Source: Candidatus Nitrosotenuis chungbukensis
Lineage (GTDB): Archaea; Thermoproteota; Nitrososphaeria; Nitrososphaerales; Nitrosopumilaceae
Length of the DNA: 64,000 nucleotides
NCBI RefSeq assembly: GCF_000685395.1
Contig: NZ_AVSQ01000013.1
Coordinates: forward strand, 1-64,000
Reading direction: 5' to 3'
Shown: positions 7,248 to 15,611 of the stretch, in pieces
How positions within the stretch are numbered: the first letter of the stretch is position 1
Layout of the letters: every line of letters starts with the position of its first letter
Position numbers and translations under genes: made by a program
The notes under the pieces: generated by a model
Database searches by the model: none
Seen by the model: only the letters and a program-made list of their open reading frames with translations
What the model was told of the DNA's origin: nothing

Positions 7248-7556
7248 TCAGACCTCTACAAAAACGCTGTCTGACTCTACAACTATTTGGTATGATTTTA
7301 GGTCCCTTATCTTAGCTGGAAATTTTTCAAGCTTGCCCGTCATGCAGTTGAACTTGGCTCCGTGCCAGCCGCATGTTACGGTTCCGCCTTCAAGCGTTCC
7401 ATCTGCAAGGCTTGCACCGGCATGTGTGCATGTGTCGTCGCACGCATAATAGTTGCCGTCAATATTTGCAACAAGAATGTCGCGTCCATCTACTGCCACT
7501 TTTTGCATTGAGCCTGGAAGGATGTCTGATTTTTTCCCAACAATTATCTTTCCCAT
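7248..7556 (-). CDS. Rieske-type [2Fe-2S] ferredoxin
   Basis: 102 aa soluble Rieske protein, expected to carry one electron. The cluster ligands are seen as C43-x-H45 (DTCTHAGASL) and C62-x2-H65 (TCGWHGAKF) with the usual 16-residue spacing. There is no signal peptide or membrane anchor, so it is more like dioxygenase/nitrite-reductase small-subunit ferredoxins than respiratory Rieske proteins. It lies 32 bp downstream of the FAH-family hydrolase, so a link to aromatic or keto-acid metabolism is possible; this is inference. Confidence 0.85.
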   Translation of the reverse strand: MGKIIVGKKSDILPGSMQKVAVDGRDILVANIDGNYYACDDTCTHAGASLADGTLEGGTVTCGWHGAKFNCMTGKLEKFPAKIRDLKSYQIVVESDSVFVEV

Positions 7557-7587
7557 GTCTTGGAATGATTCTGATTCATTAATTAAT

Positions 7588-8451
7588 TTACTGTGTGAAT
7601 CGCACGGTGTTTTCTATTTTTCCAAGGTTCTGGATTTCCATCTCTATTTTATCGCCATCTTGAAGAAATACTGCATTTGGCTTGTTTAGCATCACACCTG
7701 CCGGCGTTCCAGTAGATATGATGTCTCCTTTTTCAAGTGTCATAACCCTGCTTAGCTTTGAAATTATGGCTGGAATCTTGATGAACATATTTGACGTGGA
7801 TGAATCCTGCCTTGTCTTGCCGTTTATCTTAGTTGTGAGTTTTAGGTTTTGAGGATCTGTGATTTCATCAGCCGTTGTGATCCACGGGCCACACGGGGCA
7901 AACGTGTCAAATCCCTTTGCACGCCCAAATTGCTTGTCCTGTGCCTGAACATCGCGTGCAGAAACGTCGTTTAGAATCATGTATCCAAATATCGCGCTCA
8001 TGGCATCCTTCTCATCTATGTTTTTACAGTTTTTCCCAATTACCAGTGCAAGCTCGACCTCGTAGTCAAGCTGTTTTACAAAGTTTGGGCAAATTATCTC
8101 AGAGTTTGTCCCGTTTAGCGTGGTTCTTGGGATTAACACTATTGCAGGATCCACAGGGGGCGACAAATTTTGCTCCTTTGCATGATCGATATAGTTGAAT
8201 GCAAGACAAATTGTCTTTGGAGGATTTGGGATTGGCGCCAGAATTTTTGCATCGGACAAACTTGTTGCGTAATCTAGGTCTGGCTTTTGGGATATTACCT
8301 CGTCGTACCACCCGTCAAACAAAAATTCCTTGACTCCGATAGGTATGGGAATTCCAGTCTTTGCGATTATCTCCTCCTTTGTCGCAATTTTATTATCCCT
8401 GACAAATCCGTACGTCTCCTTGTTGTTTATCAAAAATCTGCCTATCTTCAT
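7588..8451 (-). CDS. Fumarylacetoacetate hydrolase family protein
   Basis: 287 aa. Catalytic-core features of the FAH superfamily: YIDHAKEQNLSPP, metal-binding ELDYEVELALVIGK (written KQLDYEVELALVIGKN here), the FGYMILNDVSARD helix, a PCGPWITTADEI turn, and C-terminal GDIISTGTPAGV. The acidic metal ligands E-x-E and Asp are present. Family members hydrolyse or decarboxylate keto acids (fumarylpyruvate, oxaloacetate, HpaG-type). Substrate not assignable. Lies 6 bp after gltX and just before the Rieske gene, all leftward. Confidence 0.85.
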   Translation of the reverse strand: MKIGRFLINNKETYGFVRDNKIATKEEIIAKTGIPIPIGVKEFLFDGWYDEVISQKPDLDYATSLSDAKILAPIPNPPKTICLAFNYIDHAKEQNLSPPVDPAIVLIPRTTLNGTNSEIICPNFVKQLDYEVELALVIGKNCKNIDEKDAMSAIFGYMILNDVSARDVQAQDKQFGRAKGFDTFAPCGPWITTADEITDPQNLKLTTKINGKTRQDSSTSNMFIKIPAIISKLSRVMTLEKGDIISTGTPAGVMLNKPNAVFLQDGDKIEMEIQNLGKIENTVRFTQ

Positions 8452-8457
8452 GGTGTA

Positions 8458-10161
8458 TCACTTGTGTGTGTAGATTGCCTGCAAAACCGAATCCTTTCTG
8501 CAGTACCCAAATCTTACAAATTGAATTTCCTTTCCCTCTTTTAGCTGTGAATAGTATGATTCTACAAATACGTCGATCTCCTCTAGGCTTTTTTCGTTGA
8601 ATTGTTCTCCGATGAACAGCTGGCTTGGAATTAGAATTTTTATTTTCTGCGCGTCCTTTTGGACTACCCACTGGACCTTTGGAATTTGCGGCTTTAGTTC
8701 TTCTCCGGCATATTTTCCTTCTAGCGGTTCTGTCTTTGTTATCTGGACGTTTCCCAATCCCATGAGTCTCAACTCGTCTCCCGTTTTGAGATTTTTTATG
8801 TCTTCAGATTCTATGTACAGGTTCTCATCTAGGATAATCTCCCTTGTGCCGATGTCCTTTGTGGGATGGTTTGGCAGGGTAATGGCGCTTGGCATGCCTG
8901 AAATTTTCATTTTTGCAGGATTTCTGACCATGTGCAGTCTGATGCTGTCTGCATCTACGATTTTTCGATTAAGTGACTCAAGTGTGTCAAACGGGGCAAG
9001 CGTGTCTGCCTTTGTAAATCCCAAAGACAGGACAAATTTCCTAATTGCCTCAGGTGTGATGCCGCGTCGTTTCAATGCCTCCAGCGTTGGTAGCCTTGGA
9101 TCGTCATATCCTGATACCTTGCATTCTTCAATTAGTGGCCGCAGGATTCTTTTTGATACTGGCATTCCCTCAAACCCAAGTCTTGAAAATTCTATTACCT
9201 TTGGCTTTCTCATCTTTAGTGCGTCTAAAATTGCATAGTATAACTCGTTTCTCAATTCGTACTCCTTGGTCCTAAACGCATGAGTCACGCCGTCAATGCT
9301 GTCCTCTATTGCGACTGAAAAGTCGTAGCTTGGCCAGACCCTGTACTTGTCTGCATGTATTGGATGCTTTGCCTCTATTATTCTGCACATGACGGGATCG
9401 CGCATGACCGTGTTTTCGGATTTCATGTCTCCGCGGAATCTTACTATTACTTCGCCTTGCTTGTATTTTGAAAACATTTTTTCCCATCTCTCTAAATTCT
9501 GTTCCAAATCGCCAAGGCTGCACTTGCAGGCTTTCATCTCCCTTCTGTTTGCGCTGACTGTCTCCTGCTTACACGTGCATAGATATGCAAATCCGCCGTT
9601 GATTAGCTCAAGGCATTTTTTGTATAACAGCTCCATGTCGTCTGACGTGTTTTTGACCATGTGGTACTTTACGCCAAGCCAATCAAGTCCCACCTTTATT
9701 GCCGCCCAATATTCCAGTCTTTCTGCCTCTGGGTTTGTATCGTCAAATCGCAAAATGAGTTTTCCTCCGTACATTCTGGCGTATTCCTCGTCAATTATTG
9801 CAGCCTTTGCGTGCCCAATGTGGGGGTATCCGTTTGGCTCGGGGGGAAACCTTGTGATGACTTTTCCCTGTTCTGCACCCTCAAGTGGGGGCAGTCCCTC
9901 ACGTTCTTCTTTTTTTGGCTTTTCTGCCAAAAGATCAGGAAACTCTTTTGCAATTTCTGATTTTTGCTGCTCAAAGGGTATCTGGTTTATGGAATTTACT
10001 ATGTCTGAAATTATGGGGGCAACTTCCTTTACAATCTTTCGCAATTCCGGAATGGTTCCTAGCGCCTTTGATAAAATGATCTTGTCCTGTGTTTTTCCTT
10101 CATGTTCTACTGCGTTTTGCAGCGCTAGCTTTCGTATCTTTTCTTTTACGGAATCATCCAA
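8458..10161 (-). CDS. gltX: Glutamyl-tRNA synthetase (archaeal/eukaryal GlnRS-like type)
   Basis: 567 aa cytoplasmic enzyme charging tRNA-Glu, and in archaea usually also tRNA-Gln for later amidation. Features: HIGH motif as PHIGHAKAA within PPEPNGYPHIGH (about 107-125), the KMSKS equivalent PVSKR, and a beta-barrel anticodon-binding C-terminus, which marks the archaeal/eukaryal class. A Cys-rich insert (CTCKQE...CKC) near 195-215 may hold zinc. It sits 2 bp after the prenyl synthase at the 3' side of the long leftward array. ATG start overlaps nothing. Confidence 0.95.
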   Translation of the reverse strand: MDDSVKEKIRKLALQNAVEHEGKTQDKIILSKALGTIPELRKIVKEVAPIISDIVNSINQIPFEQQKSEIAKEFPDLLAEKPKKEEREGLPPLEGAEQGKVITRFPPEPNGYPHIGHAKAAIIDEEYARMYGGKLILRFDDTNPEAERLEYWAAIKVGLDWLGVKYHMVKNTSDDMELLYKKCLELINGGFAYLCTCKQETVSANRREMKACKCSLGDLEQNLERWEKMFSKYKQGEVIVRFRGDMKSENTVMRDPVMCRIIEAKHPIHADKYRVWPSYDFSVAIEDSIDGVTHAFRTKEYELRNELYYAILDALKMRKPKVIEFSRLGFEGMPVSKRILRPLIEECKVSGYDDPRLPTLEALKRRGITPEAIRKFVLSLGFTKADTLAPFDTLESLNRKIVDADSIRLHMVRNPAKMKISGMPSAITLPNHPTKDIGTREIILDENLYIESEDIKNLKTGDELRLMGLGNVQITKTEPLEGKYAGEELKPQIPKVQWVVQKDAQKIKILIPSQLFIGEQFNEKSLEEIDVFVESYYSQLKEGKEIQFVRFGYCRKDSVLQAIYTHK

Positions 10162-10163
10162 CT

Positions 10164-11141
10164 CTAAAGACTCCTTTTTACAACAAAATCAAGCAGCGAG
10201 ATCAGTTCCTTTTTTGCAGGGCCTGAATATGACGCCAGGGACTTGATTGCCTTTTCTGCATACCGCATCGCCTTGTCTCTTACATCTTTTTCAATTTCCA
10301 AAGAGCGCATTGCGTCAACTGCGTCGTTTATCTGCTTTTTAGTGGCCTTTGGGTTTCCAAAGACGTTTAGGATTATTCTTTTTGATTTCTTGTCTGCCTT
10401 TTGTATTGCAAGTAATATGGGAAGCGACTTTTTCCCCTCGCGCAAATCGTTGCCGACTGGCTTTTTTGTAATCTTTGGATCACCTAGCACTCCGATATAG
10501 TCGTCAGTTATCTGAAATGCCACCCCGAGGTTTTTTCCAAATGTTGCCAAATTTGAAATGTCTTTTGTGTTTCCCTTTGCGCAAATTGCGCCCATTGCGC
10601 ACGATACCTCAAATAATGCAGACGTCTTTTTTTCAACCATTTTGATGTATTCTGATTCTGTTGGGATCTTTTTCCCTCCTGCCATTTTTATGTCAAGTAC
10701 CTGGCCTTCGCACACATCCACGCACGCTTTTGCCAGCCTTGCCACCAAAAGACTTGATGTGGTTTTGTCCCTTACGTTGTCTATTGATATTATTTCAAAT
10801 GCCTTTGAAAATAAAACATCCCCAGCTAAAATGGCAAGCGGCATGCCAAACTTCGTGTGAACCGTTGGAACGCCGTGGCGCATCTCGTCATTGTCCATGA
10901 TGTCGTCATGGACAAGGGTGAAATTGTGTATCATTTCTATCGCCGCCCCCGCAGGTAGCGTGTCCCTGATTGAGCCGCCTAGCATCTGGCAGCTCTTTAT
11001 CACCAAGTATGGCCGCAGGCGCTTTCCCCCGTTCACTATGAGGTGCGCTGCTGCAGAATACAGCTCGTCTGGTTTTCCGTCAATTTTTGCACTAAGATAC
11101 CTGTTTACGACCTTTGCGTTTTTTGGCAGGGTGGCTGTCAT
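10164..11141 (-). CDS. Polyprenyl (geranylgeranyl) diphosphate synthase
   Basis: 325 aa trans-prenyltransferase that condenses IPP with allylic diphosphates to supply archaeal lipid precursors. First aspartate-rich motif LVHDDIMDNDEMRHG (about 85-99), second motif QITDDYIG (about 211-218), plus GGKRLRP and KKTSALF. Start ATG overlaps the IPP isomerase stop by 4 bp (11138-11141), so the two are translationally coupled. Chain length (GGPP or farnesylgeranyl) is not certain from sequence, though GGPP is expected for thaumarchaeal lipids. Confidence 0.9.
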   Translation of the reverse strand: MTATLPKNAKVVNRYLSAKIDGKPDELYSAAAHLIVNGGKRLRPYLVIKSCQMLGGSIRDTLPAGAAIEMIHNFTLVHDDIMDNDEMRHGVPTVHTKFGMPLAILAGDVLFSKAFEIISIDNVRDKTTSSLLVARLAKACVDVCEGQVLDIKMAGGKKIPTESEYIKMVEKKTSALFEVSCAMGAICAKGNTKDISNLATFGKNLGVAFQITDDYIGVLGDPKITKKPVGNDLREGKKSLPILLAIQKADKKSKRIILNVFGNPKATKKQINDAVDAMRSLEIEKDVRDKAMRYAEKAIKSLASYSGPAKKELISLLDFVVKRSL

Positions 11142-11782
11142 TTGGCAAGCCTCCAGTTTTTCGTTGGAAAGTGATAGTTTAGTGATTTTTCAAGTGCTGA
11201 TTTGAATTGGGGACCAATCCATTTGTCTAGAACCTGGCTGTGCTTTCTCATCATTTCTTTTTCGGATTCTGGAAGCAAATACAGCGCAACTACCATCCAC
11301 GGACAATATATCTGTGGATTTTTTTCCATATCCGCGTATAACTCATCACTACTTGACCATCTTATTTCGCTGATCTCGTCTTCTACTAGTTTGGTCTGGA
11401 ATGATTCTGGCACGTGGCCGATGAGCGTTCCGCAGATTTCGTTTTCCGATCCCACATCCTTGTATGGTACGTGGTACTCAAATTTGAACAAATAATCAAG
11501 CTTGCACGAGGCGCCAATTTCTTCTGGCAGTCTTCTCTCTGCCGACGAGACATACGTTTCTGATTTTCTTGGGTGGCTTGCAACCGTCCCGTCCCAATCG
11601 CCAGGCCAGAGCATTTTGGACTGGCTTCTGCGCGTGAGCAATAATTTTCCGTCCCTGTCAAATAACAATACTGTGAATGCTCGGTGCAGCTTGCCTCTTG
11701 GCAGGTGGCACTTTACTTTTTCCTCAAATCCAATCGGATTATCGTTTTCGTCAACTAGGATCAAAAATTCTTCTGCCATCAT
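11138..11782 (-). CDS. Type I isopentenyl-diphosphate isomerase-like NUDIX protein, catalytic Cys replaced by Ala
   Basis: 214 aa. Aligns by eye along its length with bacterial type I Idi: HLPRGKLHRAF (metal His pair), LLTRRSQSKMLWPGDW, RRLPEEIG (NUDIX-like helix), GSENEICG (the catalytic/metal Glu pair), and CPWMV near the C-terminus. At the position of the catalytic cysteine (E. coli SVCGHP) the sequence reads TVASHP, checked directly on the minus-strand DNA. All metal ligands appear kept. Gene order IPK-Idi-prenyl synthase supports isoprenoid work. Either it is a variant isomerase or it has another NUDIX activity. Confidence 0.8.
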   Translation of the reverse strand: MMAEEFLILVDENDNPIGFEEKVKCHLPRGKLHRAFTVLLFDRDGKLLLTRRSQSKMLWPGDWDGTVASHPRKSETYVSSAERRLPEEIGASCKLDYLFKFEYHVPYKDVGSENEICGTLIGHVPESFQTKLVEDEISEIRWSSSDELYADMEKNPQIYCPWMVVALYLLPESEKEMMRKHSQVLDKWIGPQFKSALEKSLNYHFPTKNWRLAK

Positions 11783-12528
11783 GCGCCTCTGAACATCGTT
11801 CCCTCGAATTTGCCTTTTACGGCATTGGTGATTCTTTCTGGCTTGTTTCCGTTTACAAAAAAGACATCCAGTCCCATCTTTGAAATTCTTGTTGCCTCCT
11901 CCACTTTTCTTTTCATGCCGCCTGTAACATCCATTGGTATGTCTTCTATTGAAACTTGATCTCCGTCCATCTCATGGACTAGTCTTTTCGTCTTAAAATC
12001 AGAGTACAACCCGTCCACATTGAGCACAAATATTGACAGCCTTGGGCGCAGAATCTTTGCCAGAATGCTCATTATTTTATCGCCGGATAAAATGTATGAC
12101 TTTTTTGCTCCATACCAGAGCGCGTCCCCGTATGATACTGGGACGAGTCCTGACTGGGCGATTTTTGAGATCTCCTTGATCTTTTTTGTGATTGGCCTGT
12201 TTCCGTCCATAAAGTCAGTCGGAGGTAGGCAGTAAGGGTTTAGCTTGTTTTTGATCAGCAAATCCAAAATGATTTTGTCAAGCTGGATCATCGAGTTTTT
12301 TACTACCGATACCCCGTGAAGGGAATATTTGTCGGGCTTTGTATGCATGTCATATTTTACAGACCAGTAGTGGCCAAACGATCCTCCTCCGTGAACAAGT
12401 ATCATGGGCTCGTGGATTTTTTTTAGCTGTTTTGAAATTTTGTCTATTGTGGAAATCCTTGGGGAGAGCGGCTTTTCCTTGTTTGTGATGATGGAGCCCC
12501 CAAGCTTGATGAGAATCATATTTTTCAT
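11779..12528 (-). CDS. Isopentenyl phosphate kinase
   Basis: 249 aa amino-acid-kinase-fold enzyme converting isopentenyl phosphate to IPP, the closing step of the archaeal mevalonate pathway. Visible: N-terminal LIKLGGSIITNKEKP, the diagnostic LVHGGGSFGHYWS with the catalytic His of IPKs, and C-terminal DVTGGMKRKVEEA. The N-terminal Lys and GGGSFGH loop separate it from other kinases of the fold. Its stop overlaps the isomerase start by 4 bp (11779-11782). Confidence 0.92.
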   Translation of the reverse strand: MKNMILIKLGGSIITNKEKPLSPRISTIDKISKQLKKIHEPMILVHGGGSFGHYWSVKYDMHTKPDKYSLHGVSVVKNSMIQLDKIILDLLIKNKLNPYCLPPTDFMDGNRPITKKIKEISKIAQSGLVPVSYGDALWYGAKKSYILSGDKIMSILAKILRPRLSIFVLNVDGLYSDFKTKRLVHEMDGDQVSIEDIPMDVTGGMKRKVEEATRISKMGLDVFFVNGNKPERITNAVKGKFEGTMFRGA

Positions 12529-12595
12529 CGAAATTTAGTCAGTTAAAAAGTATCTGTGATGCAGATGGCAAATTTTTTGCAATCCATGGTGCAGT

Positions 12596-13084
12596 CTAAC
12601 CAGTTTTTACTTTGATGATGCCTTTGTCAATCAAGTACGTTATCGCGTTAATCACTTCGTCGTCTGAAACTTTTCCCTCTCCATACCAGATGAAAATGTT
12701 TCTTACCCAGCTGGGAATTTTTTTCTGGCTATTCACTGGAGACGTATCGATTTTACCCTCAACGGACTCCTCTTGGCTTTCAGCTATTTCCAGTTCTGCA
12801 TAATACGCGCTGCGCTGGATCAATTTTTGAATCCTGTCTGCTCCCTGATACTGCCAAAGGGCATCAGAGTACAAATTTGCACAAATTCTTGCCTCGATAC
12901 TGTGCTTTTGTTGTTCAAGCCATTTTGCCTCCCCATACAGGTGATATCTGGCGTTTTCCTCCTCGCACCACTGTATGCCGTTCTCAGTAAGCTTGCTTCC
13001 TGCAAAAAACGAGGTGGCGCCAAAAACTGTGGAAACAGAGGGCGTCAGGACAATTATGCATAGAATTATTGCGGTGCACTTCAT
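12596..13084 (-). CDS. Small secreted protein with thaumarchaeal C-terminal helical motif
   Basis: 162 aa. N-terminal signal peptide (about 1-22: CTAIILCIIVLTPSVSTVFG). The mature part has paired Cys and Trp-rich helices. The C-terminus IPSWVRNIFIWYGEGKVSDD...AITYLIDKGIIKV matches a short helical module that recurs at the ends of many exported thaumarchaeal proteins; this is remembered, not searched. It is an unexpected insertion between mevalonate kinase and IPK in the isoprenoid run, in the same direction. Function unknown. Confidence 0.7.
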   Translation of the reverse strand: MKCTAIILCIIVLTPSVSTVFGATSFFAGSKLTENGIQWCEEENARYHLYGEAKWLEQQKHSIEARICANLYSDALWQYQGADRIQKLIQRSAYYAELEIAESQEESVEGKIDTSPVNSQKKIPSWVRNIFIWYGEGKVSDDEVINAITYLIDKGIIKVKTG

Positions 13085-13201
13085 GATTCTTCAAATTTGA
13101 TTTGTTTTGCCACAATTATCTCTTGCCCATCATTGTTAGTTGGCATGATCAAAAATTCAGTTCTTGCATGAATATTTCACTAAAATTCAAATTCTGTGAT
13201 T

Positions 13202-14152
13202 TCAAGTCGAGCTTTGCTCAAGTCCTATCATGTCTATTTTTGCAGAAAAGCACTCGTATTTTTTTGCTAGCGCACCCAGTGTTCTGTCGAGGTTTGCCTT
13301 GTCAGCTAGTGCGATTATGCATCCGCCGTCCCCGGCGCCGGTTATCTTTGCGCCGTATGATACATCCTTCACCAGGCTGATCATCGAGCCTAGCGTGTCA
13401 TTTGATACTCCGATTTTTTCCAAAAATTCCTGATTTCGAGTCATCAGTTTTCCAATCTTTGCCAGATCATTTTTCTGCAAGGCGTTTAGCGCTTCCTCGA
13501 TCAGACTTGCTTCCTGCGTACACAAAGATGAGAAGACTTCCTGCCTTTCGTCCTTGAACTGCCTTACCATGGACACCACCCTGCTTGTAGAGTGTGTGAT
13601 TCCAGAATTTGCCACCACAAGATCAAACTCTGGCACAAACTCTAGTTTTTTCACGTGCCCGTCCTTGTTGTACTCTAGAATCCCGCCATACACGCACGCG
13701 GTGCAGTCTGCACCTGACGTGTTTTCAAAAATTGTCCTTTCTGCATCAATTGACATCTTTAGGATCTCTTCTTTTGTGTTATTTTCAAAGAGCCCGGAAA
13801 TTGATGCGGCAGCTGCAACGCAGCACGCAGACGAAGATCCAAGTCCGACGCCAGACGGGAATTCTGCCCTGACAATTATCTTGATGCCTGAATCTGAATG
13901 AAATTTCTCAAGCATTCTCTGCGCGATGTAGACAATTGGGCGGAACACCAAGTCTGCGTTTTTGTACGAGACTGACTTTGAAGTTTTTAATTTGCCAAGG
14001 CTTGACTCTATTTCTATCTGTCCTGTCTTTGTAAGCTCAGACTCTACCGTAATTCGCTTGTTAATTGAGCACAGGATTGCCTTTCCACCATACACGATAA
14101 AGTGCTCCCCAAACAGAATTATTTTTGCAGGGGCAGACGCAGTTGATTTCAA
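13202..14152 (-). CDS. mvk: Mevalonate kinase
   Basis: 316 aa GHMP-family kinase phosphorylating mevalonate. GHMP motif 1 as KIILFGEHFIVYGGKAIL at the N-terminus, motif 2 FPSGVGLGSSSACCVAAAASI (ATP-binding loop, about 106-125), and motif 3 KITGAGDGGCIIALA near 268-282. The catalytic Asp region is TSGADCTACVYGG. Its start overlaps the stop of the MEMO gene by 4 bp. It belongs with the IPK, isomerase and prenyl synthase genes downstream. Confidence 0.95.
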   Translation of the reverse strand: MKSTASAPAKIILFGEHFIVYGGKAILCSINKRITVESELTKTGQIEIESSLGKLKTSKSVSYKNADLVFRPIVYIAQRMLEKFHSDSGIKIIVRAEFPSGVGLGSSSACCVAAAASISGLFENNTKEEILKMSIDAERTIFENTSGADCTACVYGGILEYNKDGHVKKLEFVPEFDLVVANSGITHSTSRVVSMVRQFKDERQEVFSSLCTQEASLIEEALNALQKNDLAKIGKLMTRNQEFLEKIGVSNDTLGSMISLVKDVSYGAKITGAGDGGCIIALADKANLDRTLGALAKKYECFSAKIDMIGLEQSST

Positions 14153-14979
14153 GTAAAAACTATAGATGCATACCCGACAACTGAGCCCTCGTCGCCTGTT
14201 ATGTCGCCGCTAGTTGCGTATTTTAGCAACTGGCCTCTTGTTGCCCCCAATTTTTCACATGCAACCATGGTTGTGGCGATGGCCCCGTATCCGCACGCAC
14301 TAATCCTCCTCTCACGTAGTATTTTGTAGAACTTTTCAACATCCAAATCAAGTATCGGCTCGATGAGCGCCTTGTCCTGGCTGTGGGCAAACTCGTTTGG
14401 CTCGTAATGTGTAAAATCAGAAGAGCCGATTATCATGATCTTTTTATTTTCTGCAAGTTTCGATACCGCGTCTCCTATTTGGATGGCAGAGTCGTATTCC
14501 TGATCAATTAGGGATATCGGAAGTATCTTGAATTTGTTCTTGCAAAATTCCTGAAGCATTGGCACCTGGACCTCGATGCTGTGCTCTTTTGTGTGCGAGA
14601 AAAAATCCACCTCAACTAGACTTGTCATCTTGGTGATTTCGTCTGCAGCCTCTGAATCAACCTCCACTCCACCAAGTGGCGTCTCCCACGTGCAGTCCTT
14701 CATTGTCGCAATGTTGCATCCGATCCCCCAGTGATTTGGCCCAATTATTACGGCAAGATCAAAGTCCTGATTTGAAATCAAATTATACGAGTGAGTGGCA
14801 ATCGGACCAGAATACATGTATCCTGCATGGGGGCATATGACTCCGTAAACTTTTTCAGATTTTGTTTTTGATTTTGCAGCGCCAAATTCATGCAAGAAAG
14901 AATCGTTAATTGATTTTTGCAGTTCGCTTTTTCCTTTTGGATAGAACATCCCGGCTACAGCCGGCGTTCTAATGCGCAT
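14149..14979 (-). CDS. MEMO1 / AmmeMemoRadiSam system protein B
   Basis: 276 aa member of the MEMO family, structurally related to class III non-haem iron dioxygenases. Seen: RTPAVAGMFYP at the N-terminus, ICPHAGYMYSGPIA with the metal-ligand-type His, VIIGPNHWG, SSDFTHYEP, and C-terminal TSGDITGDEGSVVGYAS. The family often neighbours AMMECR1 and radical SAM proteins in archaea, with function still debated. Overlaps rpsB by one base and mvk by four, a typical archaeal eno-rpsB-memo-mvk order. Confidence 0.9.
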   Translation of the reverse strand: MRIRTPAVAGMFYPKGKSELQKSINDSFLHEFGAAKSKTKSEKVYGVICPHAGYMYSGPIATHSYNLISNQDFDLAVIIGPNHWGIGCNIATMKDCTWETPLGGVEVDSEAADEITKMTSLVEVDFFSHTKEHSIEVQVPMLQEFCKNKFKILPISLIDQEYDSAIQIGDAVSKLAENKKIMIIGSSDFTHYEPNEFAHSQDKALIEPILDLDVEKFYKILRERRISACGYGAIATTMVACEKLGATRGQLLKYATSGDITGDEGSVVGYASIVFT

Positions 14980-15602
14980 TACTCGATTTCCTCGTCCGCT
15001 ATCTTTGTTTCAAAGTCATCTATTTCGTATTTCATTTGGTCAGATTCGCTGAGCTTGCCCTGTTGGATTAGGATCTCGCGAGCTAACAACCAAAATACTG
15101 TTGCAAGTGACTTTCTACCCCTGTTGTTTGCTGGAATTACGATGTCAATCATTGATGTGACGTTGTCTGTGTTGGAAATTCCAATTACCGGAATTCCTGC
15201 ATTTGTTGCCTCTATGATTGCCTGTGAGTCCACTTGAGGGTCTGATATTATGACGAGTCTTGGTTCTGTGTAGAACGGTAAAGACGGATTTGTAAGTGAG
15301 CCTGGCATGAATCTGCTGAGCATTTTTCTTGCTCCCGTTATTTCGCAAAATCTCTCAATTGGTGTAGTTGCATATTCTCGTCCAGAGCATACCAAAACTT
15401 TGTCAAAATCCATTCTGTTGATGAATTTAGCAGCTGTTTTGATTCTGTCAAGCGTCTTGTCCAAGTCTATCATGTAGAGGCCTTCTGGGCTTGCCTTTGT
15501 GATAAATGGCTGCATAAAAGTGGTCTTTACAGTGGTTCCTACTCTTATGCCTGTAGACAGGATCTTCTTTTTGATGTCTTGAGGTTCTGTTTGCTGGCTC
15601 AT
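14979..15602 (-). CDS. rpsB: 30S ribosomal protein S2 (uS2)
   Basis: 207 aa archaeal/eukaryal-type S2 of the small subunit. Signature segments: RVGTTVKTTFMQPFI, YMIDLDKTLDRIKTAAKFI, LVCSGREYATTPIE, RFMPGSLTNP, and VISDPQVDSQAIIEA plus IPVIGISNTDN. Length fits archaeal members. The acidic C-terminal tail (DDFETKIADEEIE) is typical. Follows enolase by 9 bp. Confidence 0.95.
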   Translation of the reverse strand: MSQQTEPQDIKKKILSTGIRVGTTVKTTFMQPFITKASPEGLYMIDLDKTLDRIKTAAKFINRMDFDKVLVCSGREYATTPIERFCEITGARKMLSRFMPGSLTNPSLPFYTEPRLVIISDPQVDSQAIIEATNAGIPVIGISNTDNVTSMIDIVIPANNRGRKSLATVFWLLAREILIQQGKLSESDQMKYEIDDFETKIADEEIE

Positions 15603-15611
15603 CTTGCGATT

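Noticed and set aside
9347-10246. 299-codon open frame opposite gltX
   Set aside because: It mirrors the confident GluRS gene, has no domain, and a Ser/Phe-rich composition typical of an antisense shadow.
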